From: Magnaporthiopsis rhizophila
Lineage: Eukaryota > Ascomycota > Sordariomycetes > Magnaporthales > Magnaporthaceae
Direction of reading: 5' to 3'
Assembly (NCBI GenBank): GCA_003049465.1
Contig: PYSS01000028.1
Location: forward strand, 69,516 to 133,515
Length of the DNA: 64,000 nt
The first letter of the stretch is position 1. Each line of letters starts with the position of its first letter. This document shows positions 24,454 through 35,541 of this stretch, one piece after another. The notes under the pieces were generated by a model, which searched no databases, was not told the DNA's origin, and worked only from the letters and a program-made list of their open reading frames with translations. Made by a program: the position numbers and the translations under genes.

Positions 24454-26456
24454 CTAGCCCATACTGCCACCGCTGCGGTTCTGCCCTACCAGACCGGCCA
24501 TCTCCAGCAGCGCTCGATCCGCATCCTTGTCGCCGGTGCCGAGGTTGATGCGTCTCCTGGCCTCGGCCTCCCTCGCCTCCCAGGCCCAGCGCTCGGCCTG
24601 GATCTTGGCCTCCTCGTCGCCGCCGCAGCCCCAGACCTCGAGGGACTCGATGGCGAATCTGTCCTGCAGGTTCCGCCTCCGCACGACGCTGGTGGCAAAG
24701 GCCCCGCCGCGCCGGGCGTAGTCGTGCGTGAAGACGCCAAACTCAAAGCTGGAGTCGAGGAAGAGCGAGACGCTGCCCAGCGCGACCGGTGTCGACGATG
24801 ATGATGACGCCTTGGAGTTGGTCGTGGGCGGCGGGCATCCAAAGGCAACGCCAGGATGGGACGCGGACGGCGATGGCTTCACAAAGGCGGCGTAGTCCTT
24901 GTTGAGAATGCTGGCGCGGAACACGTCGTGGACGGGCCCCAGCTGGAACAGGACGCTCTGCTCGTCCCCGAAGCAGTCGCGGTGCGTGTGCCGCCAGGGC
25001 TGCGCAACGTAGGCGCCAAACGTGAGCTCCTCGTCCTCGCCGCCGCCGGACCCGCCCGGGAACCGGCGGGGCGGGAGGGAGTCGGCAAACGCGTGCTCCT
25101 GCGTGCCCTCGGGCCTGTCGCCGAGCCTGCGGCCGCGCACGAGGAGCACGGTCGGGGCGCGCCAGTTGAAGACCTTGGACTCGAAGCTGCCCATGGAGAA
25201 GCCGTCCTCCTCCCCCGAGTAGAGCAGGCGCATCCGCCGGAAGAGGGTGCTGCCGGGTATGAAGAAGGAGAGCTGCGACATGACGTTCGCATCCAAAATG
25301 GACGCTTTGTCTTGGTCGAGCAGCAGCGGTGCTGCCATTCGCGGCTGCTCCGCCTTTGCTACGGGTGACTGCGGATCCTCGCTTTCCGTCTTCTCCTCCC
25401 GCCTGCTAAAGTCCGTGCTCTTGGAGAACAAAAAGTGCGTGAAGAGTCCGTTGAGCCCGTCGAACATGTGGGGGAAGCAAACCGGTATGACCCGTTTGAA
25501 TGTTCCGAACTTGACTCCTGGCGACTGCTCGGTGTCGAGGAAGGAAGCGAGAACACACCCGGCCACGGCACGTAGGTGCTCCAGGTTCTTCCCCACCACC
25601 CTGTCGGCATACTGCGACAGGTGCTCCTGCGGGTCGAGAGGTGCGATCAGAAGCAGCAGCATGAGCAGCTTCCGGAAGTTTTCCACAGGTATCATCGCCC
25701 CGTGGATCGTAGGCGTGTTTCCATGCCTGAACACATCGACGAGATCCAAGGACTCGAAGGCCGCCATCACAAGATCGTCGTCCTCGGCAGGAATGATGTC
25801 GTCGTCAACCTCCGCATCGTCCTCGCCGGCCTCATCTACGGCGAATCCTCGTGCCGTGGCGGTGGCGGTGGCGGCCACTGGTGATTCTACGGCTACCGAT
25901 GTTGCCGGCCTCTGCTTGGACGAAAGCGGTCTCTCTGGGGCGACCGCCTCAGACAACCTTCGGTCGTAGACGGCGAGGCTCTTGAACAGCAGTTTCATCC
26001 TGTCGGAGCAGCCCTTGGCTAGGGCACGGCGGAATCGGTCCGTCATGATGGTGACGACGACGACCATCTGGTCCAATCCCAACACCGCAGGCGCATCCTG
26101 GAGGAAAGGAAAGGAGCCGATGTATGAGATGGCGTGGAACAGCACCGGGGAGGCGCCCAGGACGCTGGGTATCTCCAGGAAGTTGGTGACGGTGGCCTCC
26201 TTGAGATAGTGGATGTCCTGCTCGCGGTCCGCCAGGGTCCTGAAGTTGTCCTTCAGGGAGTAGAGCTCAAGAGGCGAGAAACACTTTTCGGCAAACTTGG
26301 CCGCCTGTTACAGGTGTGTGTCTGCTTATTAGTGCATCGCACAACACGAACGCGAGAATGAGGACGGGTGGGATAGCACGAGAGGCATCTTACAAGATGT
26401 CCTGCTGCCTGCTCCCGGCTCGGTGGCCGCACTTCTGCAGACTGGTCCTGGCCCAT
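24454..26456 (-). CDS. rtc5: RTC5-like TLDc-domain protein
   Basis: Two exons: 26456-26394 and 26304-24454; 637 residues. Yeast Rtc5 is a vacuole-associated TLDc protein linked to V-ATPase assembly state. Exon 1 encodes MGQDQSAEVRPPSREQAAGHL; the 89-bp intron joins to AAKFAEKCFSPLELYSLKD, the conserved fungal Rtc5 opening. FPFLQDAPAVLGLDQM and LLFKSLAVYDRR follow, then an acidic insert (DEAGEDDAEVDDD) and the TLDc domain in the C-terminal half: SFFIPGSTLFRRMRLLYS, NWRAPTVLLVRG, FGAYVAQPW, LFQLGPVHDVFRAS, IESLEVWGCGGDEEA. Gly2 with Ser6 is a good N-myristoylation site, as expected for this family. The start was chosen because it supplies this MGxxxS opening. Confidence 0.9.
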
Positions 26457-27253
26457 CCTTGCTTGCCGACTAGGGTTGGCGAAGTCAAGCACGGGGAATG
26501 CTCGGCACGAGGTGGAGCGGGAGGCAAAGGAAGCTTGCAGCCTTGCAGCTACTTCAAATTGATCGTCTAGAGGTGTTGGCGACTGATCTTCAGGCTGTCT
26601 GTAAATCGATATCGAGTATCGGCCGCGTGGAATTGCGTTGGACACGATTCAGGCCTCGGTGACAAGAACGCATTGGTGGTTGCCGGGCCCTTCGCGTGGT
26701 GGCTTGCACCATCGAAACACGGGCATAAGCTTAGTAGCTGTTTGTTTGGTGATTCTACGGCGGAGCGGTGGCTGCGACAGTTGATGGATTGCTTGAGTGG
26801 GGCACACCTGCGTCACTGGTATTGGCATGCAACTACCTGGTAGTGGCATAGTACGTCCGCGTAGTTACCTTCCTGCCTAGGTATTCATGTGTCAATGGCT
26901 CAGTCGCTGTTTCCGATGGCGGAATCTTCATGAGGAAAGAAAGAGGTATAATAAACATCTGCGGCGCTGATTATCGCAGGCAAAACCGCTTGGATATACA
27001 ATCAAGAAACAAAATAGCACCCATGATTTTCCCTTGCCATCTTTTACTCCCTCACACCAGGCCGCCCTGGCCTGTCCGCCCGACGGATGTAAAGTGTCGA
27101 GCAGAGCAGGACAATATGACCCCCAGAAAAAACCAAGACGCCTTCTCATGACAGAAAATGGGAACTGTATCTAGTACCCGCCGTATCGTTCGTACAGCAT
27201 TGGGCTGGAAGCTCAGAGTGACAAGACTACATCGTTGCGCTCCGCAGACGACA
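26457..27253. other. Intergenic, rtc5 promoter side
   Basis: About 800 bp holding the 5' region of rtc5 and the 3' region of swc3 (both minus). No further gene seen. Confidence 0.5.
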
Positions 27254-29423
27254 CTATGCATCATCCACCTCCATGGGTGTGACGGAGGCAATGAATTTCT
27301 GGTACTGCTCGTCCTCGGTTGGCACCTTGCCCACCGGTTTCTGAGCAGGCTTGCTGGTAGCTTTGGCTGTCCAGAGCACGCCATCCACTGGCTGAGTTTT
27401 GGCGGCTTCCGGCTCTAACGAGGGCTTTCCAGACAGACCCTTCTCGGAGCTGCCATCCTTCTCATATTTGCTCGTGTCGCGCGGCAGCCGCATCGCCAAC
27501 AGGACGTACTCGGCGCGTGTCATCGTATCCATTATGTCGTTCATGTACCTCTTCACCTCCTCTGGCGGCGCCACCACCCTGTTCAGGTGGTCAAGAATTT
27601 TGGGCGACGTTGACTGGAGCCTGACTGTGACTGGCTGGTAGTAATCCAGCGTGGGGTCCCCGCCATACTCGGATGTGCTGCCCTTCCTGACGATGAGGAA
27701 CGACGCCATCAGCTGCGCCCCGTTCGGACCTGGAACGGTCTCCAAGATGCTAAACTTGGGGAAGAGGTAGCGATCTCCTGTGCTGTTGGCGAATTCAAAC
27801 ACAACCGCAGATATCTCGGGCTTGGGCGCTGGTGGCGGGCCTTTGGATCTCAGCGCTTGTTGCGGGGCAGCCGCCGTGCCGGCACTGGTCCCGTTGGGCT
27901 GCCCGTTGGTCTTGGTTGAGGCCGAGGTCCCGGAAGTGGGCCCCTGTGAAGAATTGGCAGTCTCCGGCTGCTCCTTCGATCCAGCCGCGAGCCGTTGCTT
28001 CAGCTTGTCCAAGATCAATTTGAGATCGGTGGCGTCTGCAAATTGCGGCCTGTCTTCAGCGATGCGCCGCACAATATCCCTAGTCCCGGGCTCGTCTAGT
28101 GCGGCCTTGACAAGATCCACGACGAGCGGGTCGCTCTTGGCCGGTGGTCGAAGATCCGCCGAAGTCTGCCTCGGGTTCGTGGTGAGGACGATGTCTAGAA
28201 TCGCGCGGACCTCGTCGGCAAAGTACCGCACAGTCCTGCCGTTGACAATGAGCCTGTGCGCCGATGGACCCTGGACAGAGCCCTGGCGTTTGTTCTCGGC
28301 TGTGATCTGATCGATGATTGCCTGGAAGCGCTCCAGCTCTTCCTTGGGAGCGCGGCCCTGTGCGACCCTCTTCATAAGGTCGCGGAGGCCCTCGTCCTCC
28401 GTCGCCTTCTGCGCCAACATGGCGATGATGGGATCAGTGCCTGGAGGGTTGGCCGCGGGGGCAGGCGCCCCATTGGCCGCTGGCATCGCCGAGGGCGGGG
28501 GAGGCGGTCTGCTCGGAAACGATGGTTGGCTTAGGGGCGCTTGCGGGTTTGGGCTGGCAGTCGCCGGCGCGGGGGCCGGTTGTGTTGTGCTTGGTGCTGT
28601 TGTCGGTGGTGCATCCTGCTGGGCAGCTGGTGTTGACGCTGGCTCGGATGTGCGAGGCTCAGCGGCAGATGCAGGCCTCTCCGAGTCCTGCTGAGCCGCT
28701 GGTTGCGTTTTGGTGGTTGTGCCGGCAGGAGGTGGGGCGGGGCTTTGTGCTCCAGCCGTGCGAGGGGTCGGAGGTGCCGTCGGCGTGGGGGTAGACGTCA
28801 AGGGTGGTGGCATGATGCCGTTGGGCGGTCCGTATTGGATGACTGGCCGCTGAGGGGGAAGCGGTGCAGGCGGTTTCGGGTCCTTGACGGCATACATGAC
28901 AGCGTCAAAGACGTGCGGCTCAACCGTGACTGTGACGGGGCCCAGCTTAGACATGCTGTCCTTGGGCGGGTTGTTGGGCTCCTCGATCACGACGCCTTTC
29001 CGCTTCGTGGGCTTGGTCCAGTACTTTTCGAATATACCCTCGCTTATCCATTTTTGACGCGACCGCTGCAAGGACTCGCCAAGAACGGCACTGTATTTTG
29101 TTACAAGGTTAGCCATATGATCCGGCAGTCCGAAAATATGTCGGTTCGGGGCTGAGACGGCGGGCGAACCTCTCTTGAATGGTCTGATATTCTTTGTTGG
29201 ATAAACTATCGGGCTGTGGCTCGTCGACGATCGGTAAAGGCTCTCCCTGCTGGACAGACTTGGGCAAAGGCTGGGGTGGAGGAGCGGCGGGCTCCTCGGG
29301 AGGCGGCGGCGGAGCAGCGACGGGCGTCGCGGAGCGATTGTCGGGCGGCGTGGCTGTCCTCTTCTTGGACGCCTGCTCGACGCGGGCGGCAGCCCTTGCG
29401 GGCATCTTCCTCTTTTTTTCCAT
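27254..29423 (-). CDS. swc3: SWR1-complex subunit Swc3
   Basis: Two exons: 29423-29170 and 29090-27254; 696 residues. Swc3 is a subunit of the SWR1 complex, which deposits H2A.Z into nucleosomes. Exon 1 has a basic start (MEKKRKMPARAAARVEQ) and a proline-rich stretch ending SNKEYQTIQE. The 79-bp intron (GTTCGC..CTAAC..TACAG) joins it to SAVLGESLQRSRQKW. ISEGIFEKYWTKP and EPNNPPKDSMSKLG follow, then a long Pro/Ala/Gln-rich middle, short helical repeats (LRDLMKRVAQG, TRDIVRRIAEDRP), and the C-terminal block GDRYLFPKFSILE, ASFLIVRKGS, LDYYQPVTVRL and TRAEYVLLAMRLPRD that marks fungal Swc3. Divergent from the serine hydrolase at 30417. Confidence 0.85.
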
Positions 29424-30416
29424 CTTCGGCGGCGTCTTTGGGGGTTCAGTCGGTCATTGGTCCGTTGCGCGCGCGGGCTCGTGCCGTTGATAGATTGGTC
29501 AGGGTCCGATGGCCAAGACGGCGGGCGCAGAAGCGAGCTGCGTTCGGGAATTGGAGGGCAGGCAAGGGCACAGCGGTGTTGGTAGCTGGAGTGCACTCTC
29601 TCTCTGCCCACGACCTCGGACCTCCTCGAGGTCAGCTAGTCGTAGAGAGCTGGCGGGAGGTAGCAGGGAAGGGCAGGCTCCAGCTGCCTGGCAGGGTCCC
29701 GCCAATTCGAATTGAGCCCTAGTCGGAAACCGAGCTCTAGCAGAAGCTTGGAATTGCAAATGGCAGGCAACACGTGGGTGCGAAGCTGTCGTCGCAGGGC
29801 CAGTCAAAATTTCATGTGGGACCTCTGGCTGTCGCGCGTCTTGCTGGGTTTGGTGGCTGTGGGCTGCGGGTGGGAGCAGAAACGCGGTGCCGCCGTCGTT
29901 TCCCGAGCTGGGTGGTTGACATGCATTAAATTGTGGCGCGTACGCGTGCTGCCAGTGCTAGTGTGGCGCCTCAATCTGTAGGCAACCAACTCAGGCGTGG
30001 GGCGCTGCTGGATCGTTGCTGGCCAGCCCCCCGCAAAATAGCAGCAAAAGACCGCCTGCCTGCCATCAGAGGCTCAAATTGAGCGCTCAGGGGCTGGGGC
30101 AAGGGTCAAATCGCTGGTAACCATCACCGCGCGCTCCGGGGCGTCGTTTTCAGGGGTGGCTCCGAGGTCCATACGCCTCATCGACAATGGACGGACGCTT
30201 CCCTGCGTGATGGCGCCGCCAGAAAACCCTTTCGCTTCCTCCTCCTCGGCCGCCTGCTAGCAATGCGCGCATGAATGCATCCCTAGCAATTGCCATCAGC
30301 ATTCCTACCGGGCGCGCAGCATCTGTTTTCTTTTCCAGGAGCCGCAAACGCCCTTCGCCGGCCGCCGATTCCGCAGCGTCCTTGCCACGGTCTCCTGACC
30401 GCCCCCAGGCGCCAAA
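29424..30416. promoter_or_regulatory. Divergent promoter region between swc3 and the ABHD-like hydrolase
   Basis: About 1 kb separating two genes reading outward. GC-rich, with no TATA box seen. Confidence 0.45.
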
Positions 30417-32026
30417 ATGGCCTGGCTCGACAGCCAGTCGCTCGCCGCCACCGTTGTCGTCAGCACGATCGGTGGCATAGCCGTCATATACGCTGGGTTT
30501 CTGTGTCTCTGCGCCATTCCGTTCGTGCAAAGGAACGCGGTCTACGCCTACCGGGTAAACACGCTGCTGTGGTCTAATATCAACAAGCCAGAACGATGGG
30601 GATTTGCAAGTAAGCAGCCGTCCTCCCCCTGAGCTTCTGCATGACCTGCTCACCCCGAACCACGCAGAAAACCAAGTCACGCCTTTCTTCATCAACGTCC
30701 CGGGAAGCGGGAGCAAGGTCTACGCATGGCACGTGATGCCGCTCAACGTCTACGCCAAGCACGAAGAGACCCTGCTCAAGCAGCCCGAGGGGCCTCATGA
30801 TGACTTTGCCCACACAGAGGCCTTCCAGACGATCAAAGCTGACCCCAACAGCCGCGTTGTCATCTCGTGTGAGTTCAGGCATACCACGTAGAGTGTACCA
30901 CCTGTCTCACCGCTGAGGCTCCCCGGCTAGATATGTTGCTAACATGCCTGAAGTCCATGGGGTAAGGGCCAATCCAGGAGAGGGAGATATGCCAGTTTAC
31001 TGCCAGTAGGTATTGTGTGGCAAAATCTGACACCGACCGTAGAACGCAGGTCACATTGCACAAGGAGTGCGCCCTCAGCAGTAAGTTGGACCTGGCTCAC
31101 TACCCTAACATCTGTATCTCTCTCTGTGTCCTCTGGCCTCTCGTTCGCCCCTAGCTCACAGCACCTAACCCCGGCGACCCAGCTATCACTGCGTGGCCTC
31201 GATGCCGTCCACGCACCTCATCACCATCGACTACCGCGGCTTCGGCCACTCACCAGGGTCTCCTACCGAAGAGGGTTTGATCGCGGATGGCATTGCGACT
31301 GTCTACTTTGTGCTTCACGTCCTGGAGATCCCAGCATCTCGGGTCGTTCTCCTGGGGCAGAGCCTTGGTACCGCCGTGGCCTCGGCGGTTGCCGAGCGCT
31401 TCTCCCAGAAGGGCATTGACTTCGCCGGCATCGTCCTTGTCGCCGGCTTTAGCAGCCTGCCCACCATGCTGACCGGATATGCCATCGGAGGCGTCCTCCC
31501 TGTCCTGAAGCCGTTGACGTTATGCCCGCCTCTCGTGCGGATGTTCATGCGCTGCGTGATCGACAAGTGGGATTCGGCCAACCGACTTGCTGACATGGTC
31601 CGCGTGGTTCTCGAACGAGACGGCCACATGCATCTACAGCTGGTCCACGCCGTGAACGATGGAGATATCCCGTGCATCGAGTCGGATAAGCTCTTCGCCG
31701 CCGCTGTCAAGGGGGCTGTCGATCTGGATGACCAGGCCCTTTTAGAGCTCAAGGACGGACTGACGATCCGGAAAGGCAAGGGCTTTGCTGCGCTGTATAC
31801 CCAGGGCAATGTCAAAATCTCACACGAGCTAGTCACCGATGGAGGTAAGCCGAACGCCATTGTCGTGGAAGGCAAAAGCCCTGAGATGCCTCGCCTTTGG
31901 GATTCACCAAAACGATGCTAATAGCCAACACGTCTAGCCCACAACGACATCATGACATATGCCCCGGTCCAGCTCACGTTGACGCGGGCACTCGAGGGCT
32001 GCGCAGCGCGCGACATGGATCACTAG
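30417..32026 (+). CDS. ABHD12/13-like membrane-anchored serine hydrolase
   Basis: Six exons: 30417-30609, 30668-30868, 30954-30961, 31043-31080, 31183-31844, 31938-32026; 396 residues. Residues about 8-37 form one hydrophobic anchor. The alpha/beta-hydrolase domain has oxyanion motif FHGNAGH (132-138), TIDYRGFGHS, nucleophile elbow GQSLG with Ser207, acid in VNDGDIP (Asp308) and catalytic His369 in AHND. Exon 3 is only 8 nt, supplying TC-CAT-GGG, i.e. part of Phe plus His-Gly. It is required to build the family motif, and its flanks are canonical GTGAGT/AAG and GTAAGG/TAG sites with CTAAC-like branch points. The last exon supplies the catalytic His, so the full splice chain is needed for an active enzyme. 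Relatives act on lysophospholipids or monoacylglycerols; the substrate here is unknown. Confidence 0.88.
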
Positions 32027-35000
32027 TAGACACGCTGTGCGGCCGGGTTAATTCGTGGCCGACGCGGCTCGACTTTTCGTTCCTGAGGGCGAGGGCAGGA
32101 TGTGGCATCCCGTCCCGTTTAATATACTGATGAATGACTGGACCGAGATGTCCACCAACCTGCCAGCCATCACCATGCTTGGTATCAAGAGGTTACAATA
32201 TATCCAGCAGTGTAGACAGTCTCAAGCATATTTGTTATGCAACAGTCATCGTTCGTGTGACATCACCCTTTCGCTTCTTTGGCCGGCTGTGAGATGTCTA
32301 GCCAAACGCATGCAATTCCATCCAAACGCCCGGTGGCGTGCATCAGCGTTTTGCAGTGCTTACTGGCAGCTTCGTCACTAGAGCCGAAGGACGGATGAAA
32401 AATATCGCATTCCGGCTGTTGCACCCTTTTCCTGGTCTCGCCGGGAACCGAGTCCAGCCTCCTGAAACCGCATTCATTGGACGCTGCAGTGCTTTGGGAT
32501 GGAAGACGGCGAGCTGCCATGGCATGCAATTGGTTGTGTAGGTAGATGCCATGATTACAAAAATATTTACTTACACACAACAAAAGTGGCTCCGTAATCG
32601 GAGAATCGGGAACAGCTCCTCACCAGACCGACCAGTCATGCATGGTGGTTCCCTCTAGCGTTGATTTTTTCCCACCTCCATCGCCGGGTCGGACAGGTAT
32701 TTCTACTTCCATGTCTGCCAGGGCTTGTCTGCGGATTTTTCGGCCTGTGTGCTGTAAGGTTGTTTGGCGGAGGATCTACGAGGCGGGATGTAACTCCAAA
32801 CACGTGCGTGGCTCGCGCCCGGCTGGTCCCGATTGCTGCTGTTTCATCGGGGGGCTCTCGTGACCACCGCCATAGTGTCAGTCGCTTTGTCGTGCTCCTT
32901 TTTAGACACGGGGGGAAATGACAGAACCGTCCAACATCTCAAACTCGGGCATTCCCCACCAAGATAAGAAGAGCCCTCGTACCATGGCGTGGGATCTGGG
33001 GAGAATTGCCATGGTGCAGGTTTAGACTACGATAAATCGCAGCTACAGTGCCGTAGCAAGGACCGAAAAAAGGCCAAGGGTTGTGTCCTTCGATATCTCA
33101 GTTTCCTCTTCGGGCACCTTTGTGATGTAATGGACGGCTGCAATTGTCTTGTTCTTTTTTTTGTTGTTTGAGACATGTATTAGGGAAACATGAGCAACTA
33201 GCGCCGCTTGCCGGCGGGAGGCTTCTCCTTGGCAAATACAGCATGAGCATGATATGCAAGGGGCACAGGGGGCCAAGATTTAGAAGGGAGATCTCGTGTC
33301 TATCTCCTGTGCTCTGTGACAATTGGGCCGACTGCAAGACCACGACACAGGCAGACAGGCCGAGCCATGTATGTAAGCGATTTGTGTGTGTCCGCGTCGG
33401 CGACATAGCATCCGAAAAAGGCGTCGTCGGGCCGCTCACTGATCACGGTCCCCTTTTTTTCAGGGTCTTAGTAATGTCTTGGTTCTTAACGGTCGTGTAG
33501 TTGGGGACTGCCTGGCATACGCGTGTAGGGGCCCGAGGCCTTTGACGAGAAGAAGGAGAGTCGGATGCTCCGTCCCGAGAGCGTGCGTGATGGAGCAGAA
33601 AACTCTAAAAAGGTTTTTTTTTTCTCCTTCAAACGACCTGCCTAGGTTTCCGTGAGTCTCATGGCCTAATATTATCTAGGCGTCTATGATTCGGTACCTT
33701 GAGAGATACACGCACTTTGGTCTGGTAACTTCAGCAGAGAGGTTAGCCTCCCTGCCGTTGAGATGGCTTGACCAACTCCTCTCTCCCTCTCTCTCCTTTT
33801 CTCTCCCTCCCTCTTCTCCCTCCGGTGCCGCTGCAGGATGGGACTGATTCGCAAAGCAGAGACGCCCTTGCGCTGCATTGTATGCTTGGTGCAGGATGCA
33901 GCTTTTTTGCGTCCTGCAGGCCTGCATGTTTGCATATCTGCATGTGTCATCAGACCTTCCGGACGACGCATGGCACGGTGGTGGCCTGCTGCGAGCCATA
34001 CGCGGGGGGTGTTTCTACCATTCCGTCCTATCTATCCCCCGGAAGGGGGGTCGCCGCCTGTCAGTGTTTCTTCATTCCCCCCAGGTCCTGCCCACACTAG
34101 TCCCTCAGCACGCAAGCGTCCATGTGCATACGTGTGCGTCTTGTTTTGGTTTCAGGGGAGGAGCCGGTTTTTTTTGTGCCCCCGGCTATCCCAGCACAGA
34201 GTCCTTATATGCCTCAGCAATAGCAGCATAGCGTCTGCAGGCTCTTGATGCTGCCCGCCCGGGTTGGGGCCTCGAGCACTTCTTCAGGCGCGCGATTAAG
34301 ACAGCCAACGGACCGCTGCAACCGGCCGCGATGGTGGTGGACTTGCATGGAGCCTGTGGCCGCTTCCAAATCGCCACATGGTCCGGCATACCCTTCCCCT
34401 CCCGGACATGCCAGTACTATGGGCTTGGCGAACTTGAGACCGTCGGCGACAGAACTTTCTCCCGACTGGGCAGCCGTCTGAAGTCTGCCTACATATATGC
34501 GTGCTGTGGTACGAAACCGGGGCAGGAGCCCTTGGCTCTTCACTGGCGCTGCTTTAACATCAGCTCTTTTCTCCCGGATGCTGTGCTAAACAGAAGTCTC
34601 CAAGTCCAAGGTTTGTGGGCAGGCAAGAGCTGAGAGCCTCCACTAACCTTGGTCTGGCAGTCAGGCCGTTAACAACATGTCTGTCTTGCAGGCAGATATT
34701 GGCCTTGTAAGGACCCTGACGGGCTTTGGGTTGCTAGCTCTTGCCAAGAACTCGCCTCCGCAAGGATCGACCTGTCTCTGTAAACACCGGCAGCCGGGGA
34801 TTTGTGAGGTGTTTCCATGCTAGTAGCTTGTCCGGCCCTGGTCTCTCGGGCCCGCCGCTAGCTTCAAAATACGGATTCTGTCCTTTCTGTCAACCGAAGT
34901 GGATCTTCTGTCCTTGGACACCACCTTCGGAGAGCTGGGCAACGTCTGGCCTCTTGTCTGATGTGCCTCCATCTCATGCCCCTTTCGCGATATCCCTGCC

Positions 35001-35541
35001 GGTTACCATCCAGAGCTCATCCAACAGCCTGCATCTGTGCACCAGGAAGGCCCCCTTCGCAAGCTGCCCACCATGGCGCGCCCCGAGTCTTCCCCCGCAC
35101 CTCCCGCGGTTTTATCGCATGCACGACGGCCAGGACTCGATACAGCGAGCATGCAGGCTCGGGGTTCGTCTCCACCGCTTAGAGAGCTCTGTTCGGCAAC
35201 TCAGCCCAGAAACGGCGGGAACGAAGGGGCAAGGTGGGGGCCAGAAAGGCCATCAGTCCGGACGGCTCCTACTCTCTAGGTGATAGCTTATAAGCCGGCC
35301 GCGCATCGTCGCATCTGGTTCTTGGCTGTCCCGTCCTTCTGTTGTGGCACCCCATATCCCGCTCGCCCTTGGCTCTGCGGCTCCCTGGCGTCCGAAAAAC
35401 AAACCATCATTGTTGTTGAGCAACGCGAAGCTTTTCCCGCGCCTTCCTTGCCCCCTGGTATATCTATCGGGTGCAACCAACGAGACAGCCACAGCCGCAG
35501 CCAAAGCGGAGAAGAGAGTTTTGTGTGTTAAAGCCACCACC
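32027..35541. other. Intergenic region upstream of the OPT transporter
   Basis: About 3.5 kb with no supportable gene. A pyrimidine tract (CTCTCCCT type) runs from 33776 to 33830. Several frames are open for 60-180 codons but lack motifs. Confidence 0.5.
33776..33830. repeat. Polypyrimidine tract
   Basis: About 55 bp of almost pure C/T, non-coding. Such tracts can promote open chromatin or mirror-repeat structures; no function is shown here. Confidence 0.7.
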
